Shown here: one piece after another, positions 1 through 7,744 of the stretch
Numbering within the stretch: position 1 is the first letter of the stretch
Layout: the number at the start of each line of letters is the position of its first letter
Origin: Paenibacillus oryzae
GTDB taxonomy: Bacteria > Bacillota > Bacilli > Paenibacillales > Paenibacillaceae
Assembly: GCF_001675045.1 (NCBI RefSeq)
Contig: NZ_LYPA01000079.1
Location: 1-64,000 of the forward strand
Length of the DNA stretch: 64,000 nucleotides
Reading direction: 5' to 3'
Made by a program: the position numbers and the translations under genes
Notes under the pieces: generated by a model
Seen by the model: the letters and a program-made list of their open reading frames with translations, nothing else
The model's database searches: none
Told to the model about the DNA's origin: nothing

Positions 1-50
1 CAGCAATGTGTGGAGCTGACGAATACTAATCGGTCGAGGGCTTATCCTAT
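1..50 (+). rRNA. 23S rRNA, 3' end (partial)
   Basis: The first ~50 bases match the conserved end of bacterial 23S rRNA (the stretch around GACGAATACTAATCGGTCGA). The gene begins outside the window; the exact 3' end is approximate. A complete 5S gene follows about 90 bp downstream, so this is the tail of an rRNA operon. Confidence 0.9.
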
Positions 51-140
51 TGTCTTGATTGTTCATACAGACATCAAGCAATCAGCTAAAGTAACGTTAA
101 GCATTCTTTCGTATCCGGTTTTCAGCGTGCAAACGCTACG

Positions 141-257
141 TTTGGTGATGACGGCGGAGGGGAACCACGCGTTCCCATCCCGAACACGACCGTTAAGCCC
201 TCCAGCGCCGATGGTACTTGGACCGCAGGGTCCTGGGAGAGTAGGACGTCGCCAAGC
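141..257 (+). rRNA. rrf: 5S rRNA
   Basis: A 117-nt segment starting TTTGGTGATGACGGCGGAGG and ending with TCGCCAAGC has the conserved 5S landmarks: the GGGGAACCACGCGTTCCCATCCCGAAC-type loop B/C region, the CGCCGATGGTACT segment and terminal complementarity between its two ends. It follows the 23S end and is followed directly by an intrinsic terminator. The ends are set by similarity to Firmicutes 5S and could be off by 1-2 nt. Confidence 0.95.
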
Positions 258-265
258 ACAAACAG

Positions 266-296
266 CCTACCGTACGTATGAGACGGTAGGTTTTTT
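266..296 (+). terminator. Terminator of the rRNA operon
   Basis: An 8-bp GC-rich stem (CCTACCGT / ACGGTAGG) with a ~9-nt loop is followed by TTTTTT, 9 nt after the 5S gene. An identical copy lies in the duplicated unit at 475-505. Confidence 0.85.
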
Positions 297-474
297 GTTG
301 TTTGTGCGGGTACGTCCCCCTCTCCCTTGGTGGGAGAGTGTCTGAACCGATTGTATCGAAGTAAGTCGATGAAGTGGGCCCGGCTTTAGTGGTAGGTTCA
401 GACGCCGACCGGGATGTGTATGCTGCGGAGCACATGCATCCCGGTGCGGAATGGCCATCGCCAAGCACAAACAG

Positions 475-505
475 CCTACCGTACGTATGAGACGGTAGGT
501 TTTTT
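475..505 (+). terminator. Second copy of the rRNA terminator
   Basis: The same CCTACCGT/ACGGTAGG stem and T-run as at 266-296, carried in the second tandem unit. It would act as a backup terminator for the rRNA operon. Confidence 0.7.
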
Positions 506-707
506 GTTGATTGTGCGGGTACGTCCTCTCTCCCAAGGGGAGAGTGTCTGAACCTATTGGATCGAAGTAAGTCGATGAAGTTGGCCCGGCTTTAGTGGTA
601 GGTTCAGACGCCGACCGGGATGTGTATGCTGCGAAGCATATGCATCCCGGTGCGGAATGGCCATCGCCAAGCACAAACAGCCTGTAAAGGTTAGTTTCTA
701 GTGTAAC

Positions 708-884
708 GGTCATCGGTGAGTGTTAGAAGGGCAATTTCGAGGTTTTAGACACTTTGACGGTCAGATTTGACCGTTAGCCCGTAAATAATATGTTATTTGT
801 CCTAATTTTTACTTCTTACGGACAGCGGTGTCCTTTACAATGTGATAATTGTACTTTTTGATGCGCTAACGGACAAAAATGTCC
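708..884. repeat. Quadruple-palindrome array A (51-61-51 spacing)
   Basis: Four elements of the form GGWCA-N4-TGWCC start at 708 (GGTCA-tcgg-TGAGT, right arm decayed), 759 (GGTCA-gatt-TGACC), 820 (GGACA-gcgg-TGTCC) and 871 (GGACA-aaaa-TGTCC). Start-to-start distances are exactly 51, 61 and 51. The palindromes are usually extended outward by AAC on the left and GTTA or TTTA on the right. The array lies between the rRNA operon end and the 3' end of a reverse-strand gene. Three more arrays with the same geometry occur in the window (19534, 25340, 56727). Confidence 0.85.
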
Positions 885-903
885 GGATACTATAGGATTA
901 CCC

Positions 904-943
904 AAATTACTGAAATTACTGAAATTACCGAAATTACTGAAAC
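904..943. repeat. Short tandem repeat, 9-bp unit
   Basis: AAATTACTG is repeated four times in a row (904, 913, 922, 931), the third copy having one change (ACCG), followed by a partial AAAC. It is non-coding and sits 20 bp after palindrome array A. The rest of 885-1089 contains only this and the 12-bp repeat at 1019. Confidence 0.85.
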
Positions 944-1018
944 CAGTTTAATTCTAACCACCTGCCTGTGTCGAGACTAGTTCCATTTTACGTAGAGGAA
1001 ATGCCCACGAAAGCAGTA

Positions 1019-1054
1019 TGCAAGCTCATCTGCAAGCTCATCTGCAAGCTCACA
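1019..1054. repeat. Short tandem repeat, 12-bp unit
   Basis: TGCAAGCTCATC is repeated almost three times (1019, 1031, 1043). It lies beyond the 3' end of the reverse-strand membrane protein gene and appears non-coding. Confidence 0.8.
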
Positions 1055-1089
1055 GCTGCTATCGTGGTTTACCTGGTGTATAAACACTA

Positions 1090-1620
1090 CTAGCGGTGGT
1101 AATATGAAGCTTCGCGCATTTGCAAGCGTAATACGCCGTCTTTTCGTTGCTTGCGGAAGGCGACGGAAATCATTAATCTTGGTACTATGACCCAGAAGTG
1201 CCAGCAAACCAGGCTTATAAAAAGCGATGAATTGATCCAGGGATAAAGTGCGGAAATGACGCAAATCCCAAGCCAGAATAAATGCCGGTGAACTCGTCTA
1301 AAAATGAGTAAGGTAATGTCATTGATAGGCTTGAACCCAATCCAAGGAGGGCTGATACGCCAAGACCATTGGCGGTCGGTTGCTTCGGTTACGGATATAA
1401 AGGTTAATAGAATGATAATAAGGTGAAGTAATTGAATAGCTGCAAAGCCAAATAACCAGGAAAATATGCCACTCATATCATAAACAAGATATTGAGCGCC
1501 CAAAAAAATAAGCGCAATAATGGAATGGCTAATCACGAGCTCAGGCTTTATTAGGACACGCTTGATCAGCTGATATTGATAAATCGTAGCATTTTTTTGA
1601 TCGGATAAGGATTGCTTCAT
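1090..1620 (-). CDS. Membrane protein of unknown function
   Basis: A 176-aa protein with four hydrophobic stretches (about residues 28-48, 50-80, 112-130 and 133-155), separated by a loop rich in W and charged residues and ending in a basic tail. This suggests a small integral membrane protein of the cytoplasmic membrane. I recognise no family and no catalytic motif. The start is supported by an AGGGGGAC ribosome binding site 6-8 nt upstream of the ATG. It is transcribed toward the rRNA operon and away from gin, so it stands alone as a one-gene unit. No B. subtilis counterpart is known to me at this place, so it is likely accessory. Confidence 0.65.
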   Translation of the reverse strand: MKQSLSDQKNATIYQYQLIKRVLIKPELVISHSIIALIFLGAQYLVYDMSGIFSWLFGFAAIQLLHLIIILLTFISVTEATDRQWSWRISPPWIGFKPINDITLLIFRRVHRHLFWLGICVISALYPWINSSLFISLVCWHFWVIVPRLMISVAFRKQRKDGVLRLQMREASYYHR

Positions 1621-1779
1621 GAAAGTGTCCCCCTGCTTGTTTGTTCCACTATGTATATCGGCAAAAAGAGAAATTTGATGAAATGATTTTGAATGACGAA
1701 ATTTTCGGGGTTAACGGATACACCTTTTGCCTATACGGCGCATACCATATATAAATATTTGAAATTGATTATGAAACAA

Positions 1780-1809
1780 GTATATTTCGCTAGAATAAAT
1801 GTCATAATA
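1780..1809 (+). promoter_or_regulatory. Forespore (sigma-F/sigma-G type) promoter of gin
   Basis: GTATA (1780-1784), an 18-bp spacer and CATAATA (1803-1809) fit the sigma-G consensus GHATR-N18-CATWHTA at every position; GTATA also fits the sigma-F -35. It lies ~35 bp before the gin start. B. subtilis csfB (gin) is known to be under sigma-F control, so a forespore promoter is expected here. Which of the two sigma factors reads it cannot be told from sequence. Confidence 0.7.
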
Positions 1810-1843
1810 GTAGGTATAGGAATACGGCAGCAGAAGGCGGGTG

Positions 1844-2041
1844 ATGATGATGGAAGATCATCATGTTTACCGATGCAGCATTTGCGGAGAGCATAAGACG
1901 GAGGGCGAAGGTATCCGAATCGTGCTTGGTTTTATCTGCAACGGCTGTGAAACAGAAATGGTTCATACTGATGTGAAGGATGCCAAATATCCATTTTTTA
2001 TTCATCAGATGAAGCAGCTTTTTATGGAAAAGAATGCTTGA
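1844..2041 (+). CDS. csfB: Anti-sigma-G factor Gin (CsfB)
   Basis: A ~65-aa protein with the Gin zinc-binding layout: CSICGE near the N-terminus and ICNGCE about 25 residues later (two CxxC knuckles), then a short helix-rich tail. Gin binds sigma-G and keeps it inactive until engulfment, acting in the forespore. Four start codons in a row (GTG 1841, ATG 1844, 1847, 1850) follow an AAGGCGG site; 1844 is a choice among equals. The gene order gin, yaaO-like, tmk matches the csfB-xpaC-yaaN-yaaO-tmk region of B. subtilis, minus xpaC and yaaN. A forespore promoter lies just upstream. Confidence 0.85.
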   Translation: MMMEDHHVYRCSICGEHKTEGEGIRIVLGFICNGCETEMVHTDVKDAKYPFFIHQMKQLFMEKNA

Positions 2042-2138
2042 GCGGCCTTGGAGCAAAGGCTGCTCTTTTTTCGTTTACGGGGAAGAATGTGATTCGATAC
2101 AATGTAGTTAAGCATAAGCTGAAAGGAACTGTACAGTT

Positions 2139-3668
2139 ATGGAAAACAAGATAAAAATACAAGCTCCGCTGTATGAAGCATTGGTTCGTCATAGAAGCGG
2201 CCAACCTTCGAGCTTTCATGTGCCTGGTCATCACGGAGGCCGGTCATTTCAATATGGCGTCGAGGAATGGCTAAGTTCGGTGGAAGGGCTTAAGGAAACA
2301 TTTTTGCCTCTGATGGAAATGGATTTGACTGAGCTGGCCTCTACGGATGATCTTCATCATCCTGAGGCTTGTATTGCGGAGTCACAACAGCTTGCTGCAG
2401 CTACTTTTGGATCAGAAGAGACTTTTTTTCTAGTAGGAGGAAGCACTGCAGGAAACATTGGCGTGCTGCTCGCTGTATGCGAACCGGGCGATGTTGTTAT
2501 AGTGCAGAGGAATGTACATAAATCCGTTATTCATGGACTAAAGCTTGCAGGGGCAAAGGCTGTATTCCTTGCGCCAGAGTATGATGGGACAGGCTCGCTT
2601 GCCACCGTTCCATCGGCTGAATTGGTTTCAGCTGCAATTGGGCAATATCCTGATGCCAAAGCGGTATTTTTGAGCAATCCCAATTATTACGGGCTGGGAG
2701 CTGATCTTGCCGCTTATGCCGCCATATGCCACAGCCAGGGCATACCGTTGCTGGTGGATGAAGCACACGGAGCTCATTATGGGCTCCATCCTGAGCTCCC
2801 TAGCTCTGCTATTTCAGCAGGCGCTGATGCGGTCGTTCAGTCCGCTCACAAAACACTGCCGGCTTTAACGATGGGCGCCATGCTGCATGTACAGGGAAAT
2901 CGCTTGAACCGCGGGAAAATAAAGAACTATTTGTCCATGATTCAAAGCTCCAGCCCTTCATTTCCCATTATGGCCACCTTGGATATTTCCCGGGCTATGA
3001 TCGATGCAGCAGGGCCCGCTTTGTTCCAAAGCGCACTGGATGGGGCGCGAGCATTTAATCGCTGGCTCCGGGAACAAGAGGGAATAATCCAAGCTTACGA
3101 GCCTGCCGTGAGCGATCTGCAATATGATCCCTTAAGGGTTTTGCTATACGATAGGTCTGGCAGATTGTCCGGCTTTGAGCTGCAGCGCCAATTGGAACAA
3201 AGACAATGCTGGGCGGAAATGTCTAACTCAACCTACACGCTGCTTATCTTTGGCATTGGCGCCAATGAAGAGAATCTGCGTTGTTTGAAAGAGGCTATAA
3301 CAGATATCCATTCACGTTACATGCCGGATAAAAAAATCGGGGCGCTCAACTCAGATTCAGCTTTGATGGAAGGTCATACTACTGGAGCTGGTTTAGGTAT
3401 AAGCAACCCGGTGCAATTTTCGCGGCAAATGATTGACGCCGAGGGGCCTCATGCAACCCGAATTGCGTTGAAGGAGGCGGCTGGCTGCATAGCTGCAGAA
3501 ATGGTTGTTCCCTACCCGCCGGGCATCCCGTTGCTGTACCAGGGAGAAGCGATTTCCGAAGCGGTGATCGGAGAAATAATGAAGCTGGCAGCAGCTGGGG
3601 CAAAATTCCAAGGGTCAGTTGACGATACGATGAGAACGATATCTATTTTAATAGAAGAAAAAAAATGA
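2139..3668 (+). CDS. PLP-dependent Orn/Lys/Arg decarboxylase family protein (YaaO-like)
   Basis: A 509-aa fold-type I PLP enzyme of the Orn/Lys/Arg decarboxylase family. Visible landmarks are HVPGHHGG near the N-terminus, GGSTAGN (cofactor phosphate region), VDEAHGAHYG with the PLP-ring aspartate and histidine, and SAHKTLPALTMG with the Schiff-base lysine. The C-terminal ~130 residues form the small decarboxylase domain (VVPYPPGIPLL). The family removes the carboxyl group of a basic amino acid to make a polyamine precursor; the substrate cannot be read from sequence. In B. subtilis the equivalent gene yaaO also precedes tmk. GAAAGGA 10 nt upstream supports the start. Confidence 0.85.
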   Translation: MENKIKIQAPLYEALVRHRSGQPSSFHVPGHHGGRSFQYGVEEWLSSVEGLKETFLPLMEMDLTELASTDDLHHPEACIAESQQLAAATFGSEETFFLVGGSTAGNIGVLLAVCEPGDVVIVQRNVHKSVIHGLKLAGAKAVFLAPEYDGTGSLATVPSAELVSAAIGQYPDAKAVFLSNPNYYGLGADLAAYAAICHSQGIPLLVDEAHGAHYGLHPELPSSAISAGADAVVQSAHKTLPALTMGAMLHVQGNRLNRGKIKNYLSMIQSSSPSFPIMATLDISRAMIDAAGPALFQSALDGARAFNRWLREQEGIIQAYEPAVSDLQYDPLRVLLYDRSGRLSGFELQRQLEQRQCWAEMSNSTYTLLIFGIGANEENLRCLKEAITDIHSRYMPDKKIGALNSDSALMEGHTTGAGLGISNPVQFSRQMIDAEGPHATRIALKEAAGCIAAEMVVPYPPGIPLLYQGEAISEAVIGEIMKLAAAGAKFQGSVDDTMRTISILIEEKK

Positions 3669-3855
3669 AATATACCTCAAAAGCAGCGTTATCCTGTCAA
3701 ACTGTCATTGTCGTGACGGTAGGCCTTTGCTACAATAAGAACAAGCATAATCCTAAGACTTGGCGATAAAAACGACCTTTGACCTTCGGTCGCATAGCTC
3801 AACAGTAATTATTGTAGTTTTATCAACAGTCTCTATAAGTTAGGAGATCCGAGGA

Positions 3856-4545
3856 TTGAACAGAGGATGGTTTATTACAATAGAAGGCGGCGAAGGCGCG
3901 GGCAAAACCTCACTTTTTGAAAAGCTGGCGCATAAGCTGCAGGAAGCGGGCAGGAGTGTAATGCTTACGCGAGAGCCTGGCGGAATTCCCATCGCGGAGA
4001 AAATTCGTTCCGTTATACTCGACCGCGAGCATGTGGAGATGGATGCGCGTACCGAAGCTTTGCTTTATGCGGCGTCGCGAAGACAACATCTGGTAGAGAA
4101 GGTGATTCCGGCTTTGCAGCGGGGAGAGGTCGTGTTGTGCGATCGCTTCGTCGACAGCTCACTGGCCTACCAGGGACATGCACGCGGTATCGGCATGGAT
4201 GAGATCTGGAGCATTAATCATTTTGCAATAAATAATGTTATGCCGGATTTAACGATTTATATGGATATTTCCCCTGAGGTTGGACTTAGAAGAATCCAGG
4301 AATCGGAAGAGCGGGAAATTAATCGTCTTGATCTGGAGAAAATGACATTCCACGAACGTGTTCGCGAAGGATATAAAATTCTGCTGAAGCGTTATCCGGA
4401 GCGGATCGTAGAAGTGAATGCCGAGCGCAGCAAGGAAGAGGTGTATCACGAGGTTTTACGCCTTCTCGAAGCCCGATTGGAAGGAATTACAGATTCAACG
4501 TCAAAATCTTTTACAATAAACAATCTTAAGACAGGGCCTGAATAG
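3856..4545 (+). CDS. tmk: Thymidylate kinase
   Basis: A 229-aa kinase that phosphorylates dTMP to dTDP in the cytoplasm for DNA synthesis. The P-loop GGEGAGKT is at residues ~11-18, TREPGG follows at ~38-43, and DRFVDSSLAYQG carries the conserved DR[FY] motif. Length is near the usual 205-215 with a short C-terminal tail. The start is TTG at 3856: no in-frame ATG lies before the P-loop, and a TAGGAG site lies upstream. It heads the conserved set tmk-darA-yaaR-holB-ricT-yabA. Confidence 0.95.
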   Translation: MNRGWFITIEGGEGAGKTSLFEKLAHKLQEAGRSVMLTREPGGIPIAEKIRSVILDREHVEMDARTEALLYAASRRQHLVEKVIPALQRGEVVLCDRFVDSSLAYQGHARGIGMDEIWSINHFAINNVMPDLTIYMDISPEVGLRRIQESEEREINRLDLEKMTFHERVREGYKILLKRYPERIVEVNAERSKEEVYHEVLRLLEARLEGITDSTSKSFTINNLKTGPE

Positions 4546-4588
4546 TCGATACCAGTCAATAACAGGTAACAGCCATACCAAACCATAG

Positions 4589-4930
<342 letters not shown>

Positions 4931-4946
4931 TTGGGCGTGAGCAAAG

Positions 4947-5390
4947 ATGAGAGTAGATCAAGGCCCGAGACTATTGGGGCAAAATAGGACATCAACGGAT
5001 CAGGCGGCAAAGCCGATTCAGCCGGTCAGCTTTGCCGATGTGATGGTGCATCAGGACGCCCAGCGGACCCAGGTGGAGCTGCAGCAGAAGCTGATGGATA
5101 TACAGAAGCAAGGAGAGAAGCTCTCCAAGCTGATGACGGTCCGGGAATTGAAGCTATATCGCCAGATGGTGAAAAAGTTTCTGGAGGATACCATGAGGCG
5201 CGGCGTAGGCCTTAAGGAAGTAAGGGGCTTCGACCGTCGCGGCCGAGTCAAACGCTATAAGCTGCTTGATGAAATCGACGATCAGCTTTTGGCAATGGCC
5301 GACGAGCTTCTGGATAGCGAGCAAGGTCGAATTGATCTTCTTCATAAAATTGGAGAAATACGCGGCATTCTCATTAATTTGCTGTTTTGA
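4947..5390 (+). CDS. yaaR: YaaR family protein (DUF327)
   Basis: A 147-aa, mostly helical, highly charged protein matching the YaaR/DUF327 family by sequence pattern (TVRELKLYRQMVKKFLEDTM, LLDEIDDQLLAMADELL, IRGILINLLF at the end) and by its fixed place between darA and holB. Function is unknown. A long helix around residues 40-75 suggests coiled-coil potential. No membrane segment or catalytic motif is visible. Confidence 0.85.
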   Translation: MRVDQGPRLLGQNRTSTDQAAKPIQPVSFADVMVHQDAQRTQVELQQKLMDIQKQGEKLSKLMTVRELKLYRQMVKKFLEDTMRRGVGLKEVRGFDRRGRVKRYKLLDEIDDQLLAMADELLDSEQGRIDLLHKIGEIRGILINLLF

Positions 5391-5420
5391 CGCGCAAGAC
5401 GGAGAAGAAAGGTAAGGATC

Positions 5421-6413
5421 ATGGTTATGGGCTTGGAGCAACTGGCACAATCCGGCGGCCAATGGAAAGCGCTTCGCATATTGGAGCATGCGCTACGCAA
5501 TGACAAAATATCTCATGCCTATTTGTTTAATGGACCGGCGGGAAGCGGGAGAATGGCGATTGCAGAAGCTTTTGCAGAATCGCTGTTTTGTACGGCCGGA
5601 GGTTGGGAGGCATGCGGAGAATGCCTGGAATGCCGCAAGTTTCAACATGGCAACCAAACTAATTTGATCAAGATCGTTCCGGACGGGCAAAGCATCAAGA
5701 TCGACCAGATACGGGAGCTCCAGCGCAAGCTATCCTACAGAAGCGCACAATCGGAGCGGGCTGTGTATATTATGGAAGGCGCGGAAAAGATGACCTTGCA
5801 GGCAGCTAACAGCCTGCTGAAATTTCTGGAAGAACCCGTTGCCCAAATCGTCGGTATTCTGATTACAGACAACGGACAAGCTGTATTGCCTACCATTCGC
5901 TCCAGAACGCAGTGGGTGCCGTTTCTGCCGCTTCCTCCCGAAAAAATTCTGGAGCAGCTTGTGCAGGAAGGAGCGCCTCCCCTGCTGGCCAGAGCGGCGG
6001 TTCACTTATCCTCGGGAATAACCGGGGCAAGAGAAATCATTGGACAGAATGAGTTTGCAGAAATCCGAAGCCTAGTGATACAATTAGGCAAGGAGAGCAT
6101 AACCCGATTCACCGCGGCGATGGTCACCATCCAGCAGCAGCTATCCAAAAAAGACATGGGGCAACATGTCGGTCTGCTGCTTTCGCTTTTAATGCTTTGG
6201 TTTAAGGATTTGACACAGTTCCAAGCCGGAAGGCGGGACAAGATTGTTTTTATAGATCAGTTGGAATGGATAAGCAGTCATGCATACAATCGCTCGTTCG
6301 GGGGCTGGGTCTCCTGTATGGAGCATGTGCTGGAAGCCGGCAAGCGCATACGGAGCAATGTAGCGCCCCAGCTGGCGATTGAGCAATTAATGGTAAATCT
6401 ACAGGAGGGCTAA
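5421..6413 (+). CDS. holB: DNA polymerase III delta' subunit
   Basis: A 330-aa AAA+ clamp-loader subunit that helps load the beta clamp. It shows the delta' zinc module (C-x8-C-x2-C-x2-C around CTAGGWEACGECLECRK), an SRC-like box (EEPVAQIVGILIT...TIRSRTQ) and the sensor region. The Walker A position reads NGPAGSGRM, with Arg where ATP-binding subunits have Lys, in keeping with delta' usually not hydrolysing ATP. A second in-frame ATG lies 6 bp downstream; the first is nearer the GGTAAGGA site. It is followed by ricT after 3 bp, so the two are probably translationally coupled. Confidence 0.92.
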   Translation: MVMGLEQLAQSGGQWKALRILEHALRNDKISHAYLFNGPAGSGRMAIAEAFAESLFCTAGGWEACGECLECRKFQHGNQTNLIKIVPDGQSIKIDQIRELQRKLSYRSAQSERAVYIMEGAEKMTLQAANSLLKFLEEPVAQIVGILITDNGQAVLPTIRSRTQWVPFLPLPPEKILEQLVQEGAPPLLARAAVHLSSGITGAREIIGQNEFAEIRSLVIQLGKESITRFTAAMVTIQQQLSKKDMGQHVGLLLSLLMLWFKDLTQFQAGRRDKIVFIDQLEWISSHAYNRSFGGWVSCMEHVLEAGKRIRSNVAPQLAIEQLMVNLQEG

Positions 6414-6416
6414 TCC

Positions 6417-7220
6417 TTGTATAATGTCATCGGTGTCCGCTTCAAGAAAGCGGGCAAGATCTATTACTTTGATCCGGTCGAACATCCCGTGGACAAAGAG
6501 CAGCATGTTATTGTTGAGACTGCCCGCGGAATCGAATACGGTAAAGTGGTGGTGGGACAGAAGCAAGTCGGTGAATCGGATGTTGTTCTCCCTCTCAAGA
6601 AAGTGATACGCATTGCCAGCGATAGCGATGCCCAGGTGGTTGAAGAGAATCGTTCTGCTGCCAAGGGGGCATTTACGACTTGTCTGGAGAAGATTAAAAC
6701 TCATCAGCTGCGGATGAAGCTGGTTGATGTCGAATTTACGTTTGACCGCAACAAAATCATCTTTTATTTTACGGCGGAGGGCCGGGTTGACTTTCGTGAG
6801 CTGGTAAAGGATTTGGCCAGCGTGTTCCGGACCCGAATCGAGCTTCGTCAGATCGGCGTTAGGGATGAAGCGAAGATGCTTGGCGGCATCGGGCCTTGCG
6901 GCCGGGTGCTCTGCTGTTCTTCATGGTTAGGCGACTTTGAGCCTGTATCCATCAAGATGGCGAAGGACCAGAACCTGTCGCTCAATCCGACCAAAATATC
7001 GGGTTTATGCGGGCGTCTGATGTGCTGCTTAAAATATGAGCATGACAATTATGAAAGTGTACGCGAGGAACTTCCGGCCATTGGTAAAATTGTCATTACC
7101 TCATATGGTGAAGGAAAAGTGACGGGCATTAATGCCTCTTCAAAATCGGTTTATGTACAATTGTTCGATGTGCCGGGCAAACCAAAAGAACTGCCGCTGG
7201 ATGATGTTGTAATCAAGTAG
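6417..7220 (+). CDS. ricT: RicT (YaaT), PSP1-domain regulatory protein
   Basis: A 267-aa PSP1-domain protein. In B. subtilis RicT (YaaT) forms a complex with RicA and RicF that carries [4Fe-4S] clusters, governs mRNA processing by RNase Y, and supports Spo0A activation and competence. Visible features are the repeated cysteines [15 protein letters not shown] and [19 protein letters not shown] in the middle, matching the family signature. The start is TTG with AGGAGG upstream, overlapping the end of holB's context. RicA and RicF are not in the window. Confidence 0.93.
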   Translation: MYNVIGVRFKKAGKIYYFDPVEHPVDKEQHVIVETARGIEYGKVVVGQKQVGESDVVLPLKKVIRIASDSDAQVVEENRSAAKGAFTTCLEKIKTHQLRMKLVDVEFTFDRNKIIFYFTAEGRVDFRELVKDLASVFRTRIELRQIGVRDEAKMLGGIGPCGRVLCCSSWLGDFEPVSIKMAKDQNLSLNPTKISGLCGRLMCCLKYEHDNYESVREELPAIGKIVITSYGEGKVTGINASSKSVYVQLFDVPGKPKELPLDDVVIK

Positions 7221-7252
7221 CGGCGGCAGGGCTGAAGCTCTGGGGTGGGGAC

Positions 7253-7645
7253 TTGGAGAAGAGAGATATTTTTGTTCAGATGGATGAGTTGGATAATCGG
7301 GTTGGATCATTTCATGCCGAGTTTAGCGCACTCAAGCAGAAGGTGAAAGAGCTGTTGGAGGAAAATAAACGGCTCAGCATTGAGAATCATCAGCTTCGAC
7401 AAGTATTCAAACGTGAAACGGCAGCCGAGCGTGAAATTCAGTTGGCTGCTAATCATCACATGGATACGGAGAAGGCTGTTGCTGATGAACCGCTAGTTCA
7501 TGATGATGAATCTGTAGCCCTTGGTGAAGGACATGATAACCTGACCCGGTTGTATCATGAAGGCTTCCATATTTGCAATGTGTACTACGGGCATCTTCGA
7601 ACAGAAGGGGATTGTCTGTTTTGTCTGTCTTTCTTAAATAAGTAA
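7253..7645 (+). CDS. yabA: Replication initiation control protein YabA
   Basis: A 130-aa protein with an N-terminal coiled coil (residues ~1-60, the tetramerisation region) and a C-terminal zinc-binding segment [19 protein letters not shown] (CxC...CxxC type). YabA binds DnaA and DnaN and limits replication initiation. Length is close to the B. subtilis protein (119 aa), with extra acidic linker around residues 65-95. The start is TTG at 7253. An intrinsic terminator follows, closing the tmk-yabA unit. Confidence 0.92.
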   Translation: MEKRDIFVQMDELDNRVGSFHAEFSALKQKVKELLEENKRLSIENHQLRQVFKRETAAEREIQLAANHHMDTEKAVADEPLVHDDESVALGEGHDNLTRLYHEGFHICNVYYGHLRTEGDCLFCLSFLNK

Positions 7646-7658
7646 GACGATTTACACC

Positions 7659-7710
7659 AACCTCTAAACGCGGCCGCTCATCTCCGAGAGGCCGAGGATA
7701 GAGGTTTTTT
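7659..7710 (+). terminator. Terminator after yabA
   Basis: Arms AACCTCTA (7659-7666) and TAGAGGTT (7699-7706) enclose a smaller GC-rich stem (GGCCGCTC...GAGGCC region) and are followed by a T-run. Confidence 0.8.
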
Positions 7711-7744
7711 CATTATCGTTTATTGTCAAAAGGAGAGATTAATA

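Larger units (their letters stand above)
251..683 (+). repeat. Tandem duplication of the post-5S segment
   Basis: The segment from the last bases of 5S (GCCAAGCACAAACAGCCT) through ~209 bp is repeated: unit 1 at 251-459, unit 2 at 460-665, and a third copy broken off at 666-683. Each full unit carries the operon terminator, a 9-bp stem GTCTGAACC/GGTTCAGAC enclosing ~46 nt (340-403 in unit 1) and a long hairpin ACCGGGATG...CATCCCGGT (408-445). In unit 2 this hairpin is fully paired with a GCGA loop. The unit ends in GCCATCGCCAAGC, resembling the 5S 3' end, so it may derive from a decayed 5S repeat; that origin is inference. Confidence 0.85.

Noticed and set aside
267-713. Reverse-strand open frame of 148 codons
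   Set aside because: It lies in the duplicated post-5S segment and its internal repeats only reflect the 206-209 bp DNA duplication; no ribosome binding site.
708-884. CRISPR array
   Set aside because: Units are 14-bp imperfect palindromes, spacers are of two fixed lengths with related ends, and no cas genes are present.
977-1264. Reverse-strand frame of 95 codons with ELAD repeats
   Set aside because: It overlaps the better-supported membrane protein gene in another frame; the ELAD repeats come from the 12-bp tandem repeat.
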